Positions 23,001-32,230 of a stretch of DNA of 64,000 nucleotides are shown here, in pieces. Every line of letters begins with the position of its first letter. Position 1 is the first letter of the stretch. Under the pieces are notes generated by a model, which did no database searches, had not been told where the DNA came from, and saw only the letters and a list, made by a program, of their open reading frames with translations. The position numbers and the translations under genes were made by a program. This DNA is from Apostichopus japonicus (taxonomy: Eukaryota > Echinodermata > Holothuroidea > Aspidochirotida > Stichopodidae): positions 25,231,054 to 25,295,053 of the forward strand of contig NC_092562.1 of NCBI RefSeq assembly GCF_037975245.1. Reading direction: 5' to 3'.

Positions 23001-25360
23001 TCTTTAGACACTTCCCTTGAATGCATGGAGTATCATGGTTCCCTCCATTCTCCCTCCATACCCACACCCCGTCACATGGAGCTTTGTAACTAGATAAGTT
23101 GCTATGGGAAAGCTGAGGCCAAGAGGAGAGTTAAGACATTTGGTACTAAGTTTTAAACCAGGAAATTCTGGAAAACTGGTAAATGCTCCACAAACTTAGA
23201 AATACATGTCAGCTAGACCTGGAGGGAGTTTATTTAGTGGGGATACACACTGTTATAAATCCACTAGACAGGGGATGTCTATAATAAAATCAACTATGAT
23301 AGATTGACTACTGTATTTTCAATTGATATACCTATCAGTTGGAAATTGGATAGTAAAGTGGGGATGCACACTATTGTAAAACCAGTAGGCATAACTTAAA
23401 ATATGACAGTTAAGAATTATTGTTTAGAATGACTACCGTATTGTGAATTGAAATGCATGTCAGTTGAAACCTGGGGAATAAAGAGGGAATACACACTGTT
23501 ATAAAACCAATAGACAATGTACATCTACAATTACATCAAATATGACAGTTAAGAGTTATAAATGTTAAGACTACTGTATTGTGAATTGAAAAACATGTCA
23601 GTCGGAGCATACATTGTGAAGAGGGGATACACACTGCTTTAAAACCAATAGACTGGGGATATCAACAATAACATCAAATATGACGTTAAGAGTTATTAAT
23701 GTTCAGAGTAAATGTTGTACTGTCAATGTAACTCTTTCACTTTACCTTTACTTTACAAGTACCATTTCCCTGTAGGACATCTCATGCTACATTGTAGGAA
23801 TTTGCAAGTGATATAAATTGGGTACTTCTCTTAACACAAAGTGCACATTATGACTGAGCTTAAATTGTTGGCCCAAATGTAGCTACACTAGACAAAGTTT
23901 TACTCAAGGGCTCACATGATGCATAGTAAGCATGACATAAGTTATTTATAGCATGCTATAGGTAGGGCCAATACAGCAGATCTTTAAGTGAGAGGTTTGC
24001 TTAGCAAATTAGGTTCTTGATATTGTGAGACGGTTAAAAGTCGGCTTAAACACACTAAATGCTGTGCATTGGCTCAAGTGGTAGAATAGGTCTTGGCAGA
24101 CAGTAAAGGGGTTTGATATCAATTATTGGGCCAAGTTTTAAATCAAATAAATTGCCCAACTTGTTTCCCACTTATCAATCAGTCCTTTGCCAACTTCTGA
24201 TTATAGTAGTATTTGCCTCAATCAGGTAGTTGAAGGGTAACATCCCAAATTTTATCCGTAAGAGCCTGGTAGTCCATATAACTGCATTCACCAGTGACTG
24301 TAATGTGATATCTTTCGCACAGGTTGTGAGTATACAGGTCCTTGGTTCAACTGTTAAGCCAAACTCTAACCTTCCTCAATGCTAGCCATCAAAAGTCTTG
24401 ATCCTTGAGCATACTTATGATGATTTTCTTTTTTCATGTACAGAAGTTGCAACAGAGGGAGACTATGAGCAAGAAGATTCTGATCAAGATGACTCTATTG
24501 AGCAGCCTGTTGATGACAGTGATATCAAGAAAGGACACTCTCTGAATGATGCTCAACAAACAGGTATAGAAAATACTGGATTGAATATCTTTGAGCTCTG
24601 GTTTAAAAAAAAAAGAAATAAAAAGTAAGCTTTAATTGCAAACAAAATTGAATGCCTTTTTTTGCATTGTGGTCGGTTCAATAACTTCACTGCTTTGTAG
24701 ATTACCAGTTGGCATTATATCTAGAAAAGTAGAGCTTTAAAGAACAAATTGGAACAGTATGCTTATAGGGGAGGATAAACAAACATGTTTTGTAAGAAAA
24801 AGAAAACCGTCAATGCTTTGATTTACATTAGTACTCCTTAGTAGTCATGCTGTTTAAAACAAAATACTTAACAAGCTGATATTTTTTATTTGAACATGAA
24901 AATGTAAAAGTGCTCATATTGCTTTTAGATATTGTCTCTCATTGTAATTTTTGGAAAGTTCAGTTTTGATTACATGAATACTATCTGTGTGCGCAGTATA
25001 GTTATTATCTCAGTACATAACATGAAAGGAGACATTGTCACCATAGCCGACCCACTAGAAGTGCAGCTTTAAAATATTTCTGTGTCTTGATCTGTACTAT
25101 CTCTTTCAACTTTTTTAGAGCCAATGCCCAAAGACAGACAGAAGAAAACACCATGGACCACTCAGGAGCAAGCGGCAGTCCATCGGCACTTAGGACAATA
25201 CATTGCAGCATCAAAGTTGCCTGGAAAGTCAGCAATAGTGAACTGCATGAGTCTGGAACCATGTCTTCGTAATCGAAGGTGGACCAATGTTAAAGATTAC
25301 ATCAGAAACAAAATCTGTTCTATAGCACGAAAGGGACAGAAAAACTTTGTAAAAAAGTAA
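16968..25360 (+). CDS. SET methyltransferase - tyrosine recombinase - Myb/SANT-like fusion (seven exons, 1190 aa)
   Basis: Exons 16968-17073, 17669-17822, 18343-18553, 18896-18983, 20126-22777, 24444-24563, 25119-25360; all junctions are GT-AG and the sum (3573 nt) is one open frame. Order: aa ~10-157 a KMT5A/SETD8-type SET domain (KGRGV, RLVNHG, GEELLYNYG); aa ~193-322 three 46-aa repeats; an acidic Ser/Asp/Glu linker; aa ~505-625 Cys/His motifs (CFVC, CLDCLGYL, HKC) within a HNYEVLSKGEGELIVV-type domain; aa ~830-1040 a tyrosine-recombinase-like core with R870, K917, R991, H1017, Y1026; aa ~1125-1190 a Trp-containing Myb/SANT-like tail. KMT5A monomethylates H4K20; similar SET proteins with such tails are multicopy in fish and some invertebrates, as I recall. 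As the element's only gene it is the likely mobility protein, with the SET module perhaps acting on chromatin at donor or target. The box-II His is replaced (TQLRKH). Confidence 0.85.
17239..17575. repeat. hAT-type MITE-like repeat in intron 1
   Basis: Begins CAGTGGCGTCGCCAG and ends GCCACCCTGACTGCACCACTA, roughly an inverted match; it is G-rich with the GGGGGCAC strings common to the other CAGTGGCG repeats in the window. No convincing 8-bp target duplication is visible, so the limits are approximate. Because it lies inside the larger element it inserted after, or travelled with, that element. Confidence 0.5.
17669..17822 (+). CDS. SET-recombinase gene, exon 2 (SET N-terminal half)
   Basis: Encodes GRGVVTDSFFEKGEFLLQYS and on to the split Cys codon after KGKEY. 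GRGV and the F-E/x-KGEF-x-x-x-Y pattern are the AdoMet-binding start of KMT5A-type SET domains. Acceptor TTTATTTACTGCAG, donor GTAAGG, phase 2. Confidence 0.85.
17823..18342. other. intron 2 of the SET-recombinase gene
   Basis: 520 bases between donor GTAAGG and acceptor TTCATTTATAG. No repeat, RNA gene or second coding frame that I can support; open frames crossing it end at random stops. Confidence 0.6.
18343..18553 (+). CDS. SET-recombinase gene, exon 3 (SET catalytic half)
   Basis: Completes Cys87, then 70 codons with GRLVNHG (cofactor-binding NH motif, aa 101-107) and ERGEELLYNYG (catalytic/lysine-channel Tyr143 and Tyr145). No post-SET Cys cluster, in keeping with KMT5A. Donor GTTAGA, phase 0. 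Confidence 0.85.
18896..18983 (+). CDS. SET-recombinase gene, exon 4 (linker)
   Basis: Encodes a short Ser/Lys-rich linker, TKQGRESPQPPHCVEGGVSS and a few residues more. Acceptor TTTTTTTTCTAACAG, donor GTTAGT; phase 0 in, 1 out. It is the only link between the SET exons and the recombinase exon, and its frame fits both. Confidence 0.75.
18984..20125. other. intron 4 of the SET-recombinase gene
   Basis: About 1.1 kb. It contains a short TATATA tract (19138-19165), a GAGGATATCCCC string (about 19379) like the subterminal motif, and a diffuse GAGGTCAAAGGYCAT repeat in two copies (about 19693 and 19827). No coding frame. The acceptor is TTTTCCTCTTTAAG. Confidence 0.5.
20126..22777 (+). CDS. SET-recombinase gene, exon 5 (repeats, zinc-like region, tyrosine recombinase core)
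   Basis: A 2652-base exon. It starts with three 138-bp repeats (46 aa each), then about 150 residues of Ser/Asp/Glu-rich linker ending near PLKRWARS. Then Cys/His pairs CFVC...H...H and CLDC...H..C around a conserved LHNYEVLSKGEGELIVV block. The C-terminal 250 residues match the tyrosine recombinase layout: RQGE (22174-22185), VGKRGRSVPV with Lys (22315), LRKHIAT (22534-22554), LGHD (22609-22620) and REYYR (22630-22644). Donor GTAAAG at 22778, phase 1. Without splicing the frame would stop only four codons later, so the exon end is inferred from the phase match with 24444. Confidence 0.85.
20146..20535 (+). repeat. three in-frame 138-bp tandem repeats
   Basis: Units start at 20146, 20284 and 20422 (each from GTAAACCTACCTGTAGAGGG). 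The first two are nearly identical; the third has lost one codon near AACATTTACC and its last third. Each unit encodes 46 aa with the core HTDPVTDSSMASCNTKN. Near-identity implies recent expansion. Confidence 0.9.
22778..24443. other. intron 5 with a ~125-bp tandem array and SINE-like scrap
   Basis: From about 23195 to 23720 four divergent units of 120-138 bp share GGGGATACACACTGTTATAAAACCA-like cores (abbreviated: GGGGATACACACTG) and GACTACTGTATTGTGAATTG. A tRNA-like A box (TGGCTCAAGTGGTAGA, about 24070) and a B-box-like GGTTTGATATC (about 24112) suggest a SINE remnant. No coding frame. Confidence 0.55.
24444..24563 (+). CDS. SET-recombinase gene, exon 6 (acidic linker)
   Basis: Encodes about 40 residues rich in Asp, Glu and Ser (EVATEGDYEQEDSDQDDSIE onward), an acidic spacer before the C-terminal domain. 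Acceptor TTTTTTCATGTACAG, donor GTATAG; phase 1 on both sides, so it could be skipped without breaking the frame. Confidence 0.7.
25119..25360 (+). CDS. SET-recombinase gene, exon 7 (Myb/SANT-like tail)
   Basis: Encodes PMPKDRQKKTPWTTQEQAAV onward, with KLPGK, EPCLRNRRW and VKDYIRNKI, then TAA at 25358-25360. I recall the same PW-x-x-x-E-x-x-AV...R-x-W/L-x-x-V/I-x-x-x-x-x-N pattern at the ends of multicopy fish proteins that share the exon-5 domain, which supports the join. The fold is probably a Myb/SANT-like DNA-binding helix bundle. A polyadenylation signal AATAAA lies at 25839. Confidence 0.8.
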
Positions 25361-25389
25361 GGAGTTCATATGCAGATCTATTCATTTCA

Positions 25390-26945
25390 GACTACAACCT
25401 GTAAAGAAGTTTTTATCAGTGAATTTGACGCAAGAGTTTTGGACACAAGTTCACCGAAATACACTTAAGAGGGGTATTTCTCATTTTTAATCATTGTTAC
25501 CGAAAGATTAGTTACATTTTGAAACTTTAGGCACCAACCTCACCCATGTATGATTAGTAACTGAATTTCACTGGTAGTTGAATGAACCCGAGGCTCCTTC
25601 TATTGAGCAATGGATCCACTGAACAAAAACTATTAATTGTCACTTGTTTCACATGATAGTTTGCCCAGGGATACATGACTTGTACTGACATCAACTTCTC
25701 TGTGACCTTCTGTTTTTGTTTGAAGTAGTTTAATTCTTGTTCAGATGTAAACTTTTACTTAATTTTCCTTCGGGTTTAAATTTTGTTGCTTTCTAATATG
25801 TTCCCTCAGCTTATGCTTTTTTCTTGTAAACCAGAAGTAATAAAAATGACAGAAGTGTTTTGTAGAAGTTAAGGAGTTTGTTTTAATTTTAGCAAGGTCC
25901 TTCTGGACTTTAACCTACCTGCAAGGAAGAAATTTTGTTGCCTATTTTTGTTGTTTGATGTCATTTAAAACTGTTCAATGGCCTTTGAGTGTTTAACAAG
26001 TTCACTGAAGTAAGCTTAACAAACTGTATTGTTAATTTTAAGGTATTGTTACAGAAGGATTACTTACTTATTGAAAACTGCCTTGGCAGATTACGTAGAA
26101 AGTCACTTAGTTAATAATTGGTGTGGAACAAGTTGGCAGGTTTCGCTGTTCATAGTGGCATATACCTGAAGCTCCTCATATTGAGCAAAGCATTCACTGA
26201 ACAGAAAACAATTGTTTGTTAGGTGATATGTCATGTGAGAGGTTGCCCAAGCAAAAATGACTCTTGCCAATATTGATATGAACTTTTTCTGTTTGTTGTT
26301 TGAAGTAGTTTTATTCTTGTTGAAAGGGAAACGTTTACTTAGTATGCCTTCAGCTTTAAATTTTGTTTTCTTTTCTGTTCTGTCCATACATGCTTTTTCC
26401 TGTACACCAGACATAATATCTGCTCAAATGTACAAAAGTGACTGATGTAGTTAGTGAGAGTTAATTAGTGTTTATGGAGATCAGCAAGATACTTTACACT
26501 GCAAGGAAGAAATCGTGTTCCTTTTTTGTTTGTTTGTTTGTTGTCACTTAAAATCGCTCAATGGCCTTTGAGCTTTTAACAAGTTCACTCAAGTAAGCTT
26601 AAAATGTGGTATATGCCTTTTTTCAGGTATTTTTACTTTTTCAATACGTCTGTCACCGTTGGCAGTTTATGAAAGTACACCCATGTTCGGTTACTTATTG
26701 AATGGTGACAATAATATTGAGTTCACTCAACAGAGAACAACTTTGTCATCAGGTGATATGTCATGTGATATGCTGCTGCTGAAGTGTAAGTGACAGTATG
26801 TGACAAAATAGAAATCATCTTTCTACCCCTTATGTTTTTACTTTCAAGTGGTTTTGTTTTTGTTATACATAAATTCATGCATTTGTCTTTACTGAAAGTT
26901 GCTGTTTTGTTATATGCTCACTTTGTTGTTTAAGTAAAAATAAAG
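25390..26945. repeat. three ~585-bp tandem repeats after the stop codon
   Basis: The landmark CAATGGCCTTTGAG recurs at 25977 and 26560, and blocks such as GAAGTAGTTTTATTCTTGTT, TTCAGCTTTAAATTTTGTT and CACTGAACA recur with the same spacing. The third unit is partial. Each contains T-rich stretches; AATAAA occurs at 25839 and 26939. They form the 3' flank, or 3' UTR, of the element's gene. Confidence 0.7.
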
Positions 26946-27466
26946 TGGGTCAAACTCAGAAAAAGGTGTGAATCTTGTTTATGTGCATATTTTGACTCAA
27001 TGTGAACGCAATAATATCTGAGGTAATATATGGATGTGGACCCCTTTTTTCTCACTCAGATGTTTCAGTGAAAACACAGGTAATGGATTTATAGCAAGAG
27101 AAAGAAATGACATGGTTTATGTGTATATAAACTGACTCCTTGCCTGTTTCCTGCACTGAAATAGCACTCTAACCAACAGTGGTGTCTGTGTTTCTATAAA
27201 TCTGGCACCTTTGGGCAAGTACCACTGGCGTAGATCTCTTGGAAAGCCAAAGTATCCTGTTACATCATCGAAACCACAATGCATTTTTGCATTCTGTTAC
27301 ATTTTTCCCCTGGATGATTGACAGATGCTTTAATAAAAGACTCCCATGTTGCAATGGAACACTGGTACTCTCGTTTTGTGGAATTCAACATTCTCACCCA
27401 ATCAAAGGAAAATAATCTAAGTAAAGTCACCTTGGGATATATCATTTAATTCCTCGCAGTTACATT

Positions 27467-27698
27467 GGGGATATATATGTATATCCCCAGTCCCATGTCA
27501 AAAAAAAAAAATGTGTTATCCCCACTTTGCACGTAAAGGTTCAAACCAAGAAAACAAAGCTTCTCTACCTTCTCAATATGATAACATGCAATGCCAGCCT
27601 GTATTCGTCATAAAACGTGAAAAACATCATTCAAAAGTTACTCAGAACAGAAGTCCCCAGTTTGCATTAATACAACTTGCTTCCCCAATAGGCGCCGT
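27467..27698. repeat. right terminal inverted repeat and subterminal motifs
   Basis: Near-palindrome from GGGG at 27467 to CCCC at 27488 (GGGGATATATATGTATATCC plus two bases), another TATCCCC at 27517-27523, and the inverted terminal repeat CCCCAATAGGCGCCGT at 27683-27698. The motif family mirrors the left end in inverted orientation. Confidence 0.7.
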
Positions 27699-27712
27699 AA
27701 ACGCGTATGTGT

Positions 27713-27802
27713 GGGGTTCCACAAGGGACTGTTTTCGGTCCCTTGTTGTTTGTTGCTTATGTAAATGACATTGACGGAGATATTTTGTGTACATCTAAGA
27801 AG
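27713..27802 (+). mobile_element. continuation of the interrupted LINE (RT GVPQG motif)
   Basis: Reads GVPQGTVFGPLLFVAYVNDI followed by DGDI, the RT motif that follows WQDVTS in CR1/L2-type LINEs. In frame with 15172 once the insert is removed. The RT then ends abruptly before the YADD motif, so the LINE was 3' truncated or rearranged. Confidence 0.8.
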
Positions 27803-27867
27803 TTGGCCCAAGGAAGAAGCTCTTCGAATGTGGCGTGGAGATTTGGACTCCCACGATGCTCTGACGG
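27803..27867 (+). pseudogene. 65-bp fragment paralogous to the NERD/P-loop gene
   Basis: Matches 13224-13288 at about 55 of 65 positions without gaps, including an identical stretch around CTTCGAATGTGGCGTGGAGA. In frame it reads EEALRMWRGDLDSHDALT against DEALRMWRGDLDSYDKLT. Similarity ends on both sides, at the LINE on the left and after CTGACGG on the right. Confidence 0.75.
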
Positions 27868-28049
27868 CAAGTCTAGATTTTCTCACACAAATTTGTTTAC
27901 ACCCATTGTATTATTAGATGCCCGTAATTAGAGAGCCGTGGAAAGTTTTACTGCATGTTCTTATCTTATTCCTTTTCCGGGGAAGGTTTTACTGTATACA
28001 TAGGCTTATATTGTTCTCTGTAGAAGGTGTGAAGACAGCAGGATTAGTT

Positions 28050-28470
28050 TAAGATTGCTGGTCAGTACCCGGGCATGGTTTGTGTATAAAAAGGAATGTA
28101 GTCAGTAGGTCTGTGTTACCAGGGAGTTATTATGGAACAACTCCCTGGTGTTACTGGTGATTTCGTGATTAAATTACATGTGATTTAGTTACTTGTTGCA
28201 TGTTACTGGTGAGATGCTAGTAAAGTTGTGACTTATTCAGTTGTTAGTTGTCAGCTGTTAGTTATTGTTCATTCAGTTTTATTTAGCTTGTTGTTATTTA
28301 GCCGTTTCATTTAGTGTTTCACGTTAATAAATAGAAGACAATTTTAATAGCTGTGTTTCGTGACTTATTTTGGAGCTACTATGTTATTCGTTGAAACATT
28401 AAACGGTTCCGTTAAAATGTCTACAAATTACGTTGGAAAATGTCCGTTTAAACTTTCTACAGTTTGGTGG
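28050..28470. repeat. LTR-like repeat with a perfect 10-bp hairpin
   Basis: GTATAAAAAG (28083) lies about 35 bp before a hairpin, CCAGGGAGTT / AACTCCCTGG with a 10-base loop (28119-28148); AATAAA follows at 28326. TATA box, structured start and poly(A) signal in that spacing look like the U3-R of an LTR. A second copy of the design lies at 60417-60625. No flanking internal domain is seen, so a solo LTR is one reading. Confidence 0.4.
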
Positions 28471-28830
28471 CTACGCTACACTATTATTCTACCACATGTG
28501 ATCTATACTGTGCCTGTCTGGTCTGGAAAGAATAAATGAAGGTTCTTAAATAAACATCAGCTATATTTGAAAAATGTGGGAAATGTACGCTTTTGGTTGT
28601 TTAGTATCGTTACACTCGTTGACAAATTTAAAAAAATGATGGAAATGTTTAAAATTTTTGTGTTGAAAAACATTCAAACACTGCAATTTATGACGCAGAA
28701 TGCACAGAGGATCCATTTTGCGGCGACGTTTAGAGATGATTCTGTGGTTTGCCTAAATTCAATTATGTGATGACAGCAATTCTGGGCCAATCAGGGTGTA
28801 GTTTTTCGTCTGCATAAAATTAATATGATG

Positions 28831-28929
<99 letters not shown>

Positions 28930-30170
28930 CAGACATAGAATTTAATTAACTCTCGCCATAATCCATTGCGGTCACTTTACCAATCTAGAATTTAGACCTA
29001 AATTATAGTCTGAGCTTCTATCCATAGTCAGTCTGGTTCGTGTCTCGATATGCCTACATCAGTCGGTATTTATGAACCCCCTTCCCCTACCATTATTTTG
29101 AAATCCTTTGCATGCCTCTGAAATTAGCTATGCGTTTACCTTCTGGAAAAAGTAGAACGCTTGGATAAGTACCTGAGGTAAAACTATTGAAACGTAAACA
29201 TTCATAATGTCATGGAGCCATTGCACTTCAGGTTTATTGATATACCAACACCTTTTACATCGATTCGTTTGACTTGTTCGCATATGCAACGATGATTTTA
29301 TTTTGAAGACGCTTGAATACAAAAATGCATGCTATACAAATTCATCCTTCCTAGAACAAGACTCCTTAAATTTCTACTATATTATTTAATATTAATTACA
29401 TGGGTCATGTGATTATAGAGCAACATGTTGAGTACTTCTACTCATACCAGTACCTTCGCAAAATGTCCCGAGTACCAAGAAGCGTACAAGACCCTGAGTA
29501 CCAGTACAATAACAAAGCCGTATAAGTACGAAAACATGAAGTTTACTTTGCTGAACCAATAAAATCCTAGACTCGATTACGATTACTGGTTAGGGTACCA
29601 CAATTCTGCTCTCCAATTCTCGGTAGGGTTGTTAAAATGTGTTTTTTGATATGTGTTTGTTATTTTACTTAGAGTGATGCGGAAGACTTACATACGCATA
29701 TGTGAAATATGGATCATAATACATGATATATATTTAAAACGCTACATGTCTACGTTACATTGATTAAACCTATCATAGTTGCCAATGTCAAAATTGGTGT
29801 TTACCAAGTATTGCGTTCCCATTGTATTTCATCTCCAATCGATGGCCTGTGCCTTACTACATCTTTCAAACACGTCATATTTAGATTTACAACTTAATGG
29901 CATTTCGGTTTATCTCCAACTATTAAACTGAAGACTATATCGGTACAAATTTTAAGATCAGATACGCAAAAGTGAAAATACAAACGATACAAGCGATGAG
30001 AAGCAAAGAATAAACATCGATTTTAAGAGCCTAACTTCATGACGTGTTCGATCATGATACTTCCTTCTCTCTTGGAGTTTTGGGTCGGTCTAGAAAGAAG
30101 GCAGACAAGTGCTCGACATTCTCCTTAAACCTTTTTTAAAATATATTTTTATTATAAATGCTAGAGTGAA
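28471..30170. other. intergenic, with a (TA)n microsatellite
   Basis: A TA tract lies at about 28829-28927. The rest is AT-rich sequence without a supportable gene, RNA or repeated family. Confidence 0.5.
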
Positions 30171-30239
30171 AATAGCCCATGAAGATTGACATAAGTCAAG
30201 AGCTAATATAGGCTGTGAGGCACTATAAGAGAAGTCCAC

Positions 30240-32230
30240 ATGGGGCAATCAGTGGTTCACAACAGCTTAGGAACTACTACTGAAATGAAGGGTTCATATA
30301 AGCATCGGGCACATTTAATAAGATGCTCATGAACCCTGCTCTTGAAGGTCTGTGCGCCGTTGCCAGAAATGGCACCAACAACGCTTTCCGGCAGGCTGTT
30401 CGAAACATGTACTGCAGACGTTTGGATGAAGGTCCTGCCTGTGGAGAGAGTTCTGGAAACAGGTACTGTGAGAGCATGACAGGGCATTGATAGGCTGGAG
30501 CGGGTAGCTCTTCTAACTACATAAGGCTGTGGTAGCAACGCTTTAAGGTCCGGTGAGCAAAAGCTGGTGTGAATCATGTAAAGAACAGTAGCCGCTACCA
30601 CCTGGCGTCTTTGATGGAGGGTAGAGATATTCAGCTCTGAATTTGCTTCCTCTTCGCCTGTGCCTATGATACGGAGGGCTTTCCTCTGGATTGAGTCAAG
30701 TAATCCTAGAGTAGTGGGGCTGGCGCTCATCCAGGAGAGTGAGGCGTACTCCATCACACTACGTACATGAGCCTTGTAGACATGTTGCTCTACCTCTAAC
30801 ATCCAGTTTGTTGGTAAATCTCCTCAGGGCACCTAGCTTCTGTCCTGCTCTCGATAAAAGGTTGGAAATATGCTTTGTCCATGTCAGCCTGCTGTCAATA
30901 GTGATTCTTAGAATCTCCAGCTTCTGTTTTGCGGCCAGATTTGTGCTTCCGAACAGTAGATCCAGTTTGGTTGGATTCCTCTTTCTTGTGATGGTGAGTG
31001 CCTTGCATTTCGATGGCTCGATGGCTTTGGTCTGCTCAAAAACCTTATTCTATTTAGGTCTCTGTTTAGGCTTGCAGTTTTGGCGTCAAGGTCATCAGTT
31101 GATTTGATCTCACAGAACGAGGTAGAATCATCTGCATAGAGGTAGAGTGAGTTCTCACATTCCTGCTCCAGATCGTAAATGAAGACAGAGAACAAGAGTA
31201 GGCCCAGGATTGACCCCTGGGGAACTGATGCATTGATGGAAGAGATACTTGATGACTGGCCAGAAAAGACAACTTTGATGGACCGGTCTGACAGGTCGCT
31301 CCTAATCCAAGCAATTAGCTTACCAGATACTCCTTTTGCAACGTTTTGAGCAGAGACCTTTGTGCCAGACCTTGTCAAATGCACATTTGATATCCAGGGC
31401 AATCAGACGAACCTCGTTACCTCTGTTCAGGGTGTTGGACCACTGTTAGGTAAGATTGGTGATGATGTCGACCGTGTTGTGGTGTGATCTAAATCCACAC
31501 TGCCTATCCGATATCAGGTGATTCTTTAAGTGGTACTTCTGAAGTTCATTATGTACAGCTGCCTCCATAACCTTGCTGATGATGCAGAGCAGAGAGATGG
31601 GTCGGTAAATAGAAGGATTGGACTTTGAGTCTCTCTTATGAATTGGGATGACAGATGCAGTCTTCCATTGGCTTGGAAAAACTCCTTGCGAGAAGCAGAG
31701 CTCAAACAGCATGCTGAGTGGTATTGCAAGTTCTGCACTGCACTCCTTCAGGACTCTGGGTGGGATTTCATCTGGACCAGTGGCTTAATCAGGTTGCATG
31801 TTGCTTAGAAGCTTCTTGACATATATAGTCTTGAAGGCTATCCTTTCCTTAGAGCATGTTGTTGTTGATGGACTTCAGGAGCAGGCTCCTCTGCGCCGAT
31901 AAGACGACATTTTTCAGCACAGGTCTTTCAAAATCTTTCGGCCTTCTCTCTTGCTGAGGTGAAGACTTTGTGCTCATCTTTCAACACATGTATATCAGCT
32001 CTGGTGGATTTTCCAGACAGTGCGTTATTTTGACTGAATGTCAAGGTATTAAAGGGACATTCCGTTTGCAGACAATATTTTGCACCAGATGATTGGTTCC
32101 TGACCATTAAAATTGTCATAACTGGAGAACTTGTCGAAACTAGACACCTTTTTTCCAAATGGTCGGACGACCATTTGGGACAATCTGAATAAGGCCTCTT
32201 GAAATTCCTTCATGAACCCTGTGGCATATG
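30240..32230 (-). mobile_element. 5'-truncated, decayed LINE (CR1/jockey-like group) on the minus strand
   Basis: Read on the minus strand from about 32200 to 30257: a leading segment (ALSGKSTRADIHVLKDEHKV), the RT entry QWKTASVIPIHKRDSKSNPS then YRPISLLCIISKVMEA and QCGFRSHHNTVDI (31446-31712), the RT core VPQGSILGLLLFSVFIYDLE and YADDSTSFCE (about 31115-31230), and the C-terminal segment VYKAHVRSVMEYASLSWMS, then LDSIQRKALRIIG (30257-30802). It is broken by frameshifts near 30805-30910 and 31410-31450 and lacks an endonuclease, as expected of a 5'-truncated copy. Unlike the LINE at 13450, its RT is continuous. Confidence 0.85.

Larger units (their letters stand above)
15173..27712 (+). mobile_element. 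12.5-kb TIR-bounded element carrying a SET/tyrosine-recombinase gene
   Basis: The LINE frame stops at AGT (15170-15172) and resumes with GGGGTTCC at 27713. Removing 15173-27712 restores the canonical DVTS/GVPQG order with no gap. The insert's ends are inverted copies: ACGGCGCCTATCGGGG (15183-15198) and CCCCAATAGGCGCCGT (27683-27698), 15 of 16 bases matching, each ~10-15 bp in from the junction and preceded by GCGT. A GTG at 15171-15173 and 27711-27713 may be a 3-bp target duplication or recombination core. The only gene I find inside is the seven-exon SET-recombinase gene on the + strand; most of the rest is introns and tandem repeats. Classic Cryptons lack terminal inverted repeats, so the type is uncertain. 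Confidence 0.85.

Noticed and set aside
24062-24130. tRNA gene
   Set aside because: A and B boxes are present but degenerate and the arms do not pair; at most a SINE remnant.
15173-27712. Insert explained as a DDE cut-and-paste transposon (piggyBac, hAT, Mariner)
   Set aside because: No DDE-type transposase frame was seen; the only gene has a tyrosine-recombinase-like core. Longer copies could still change this.
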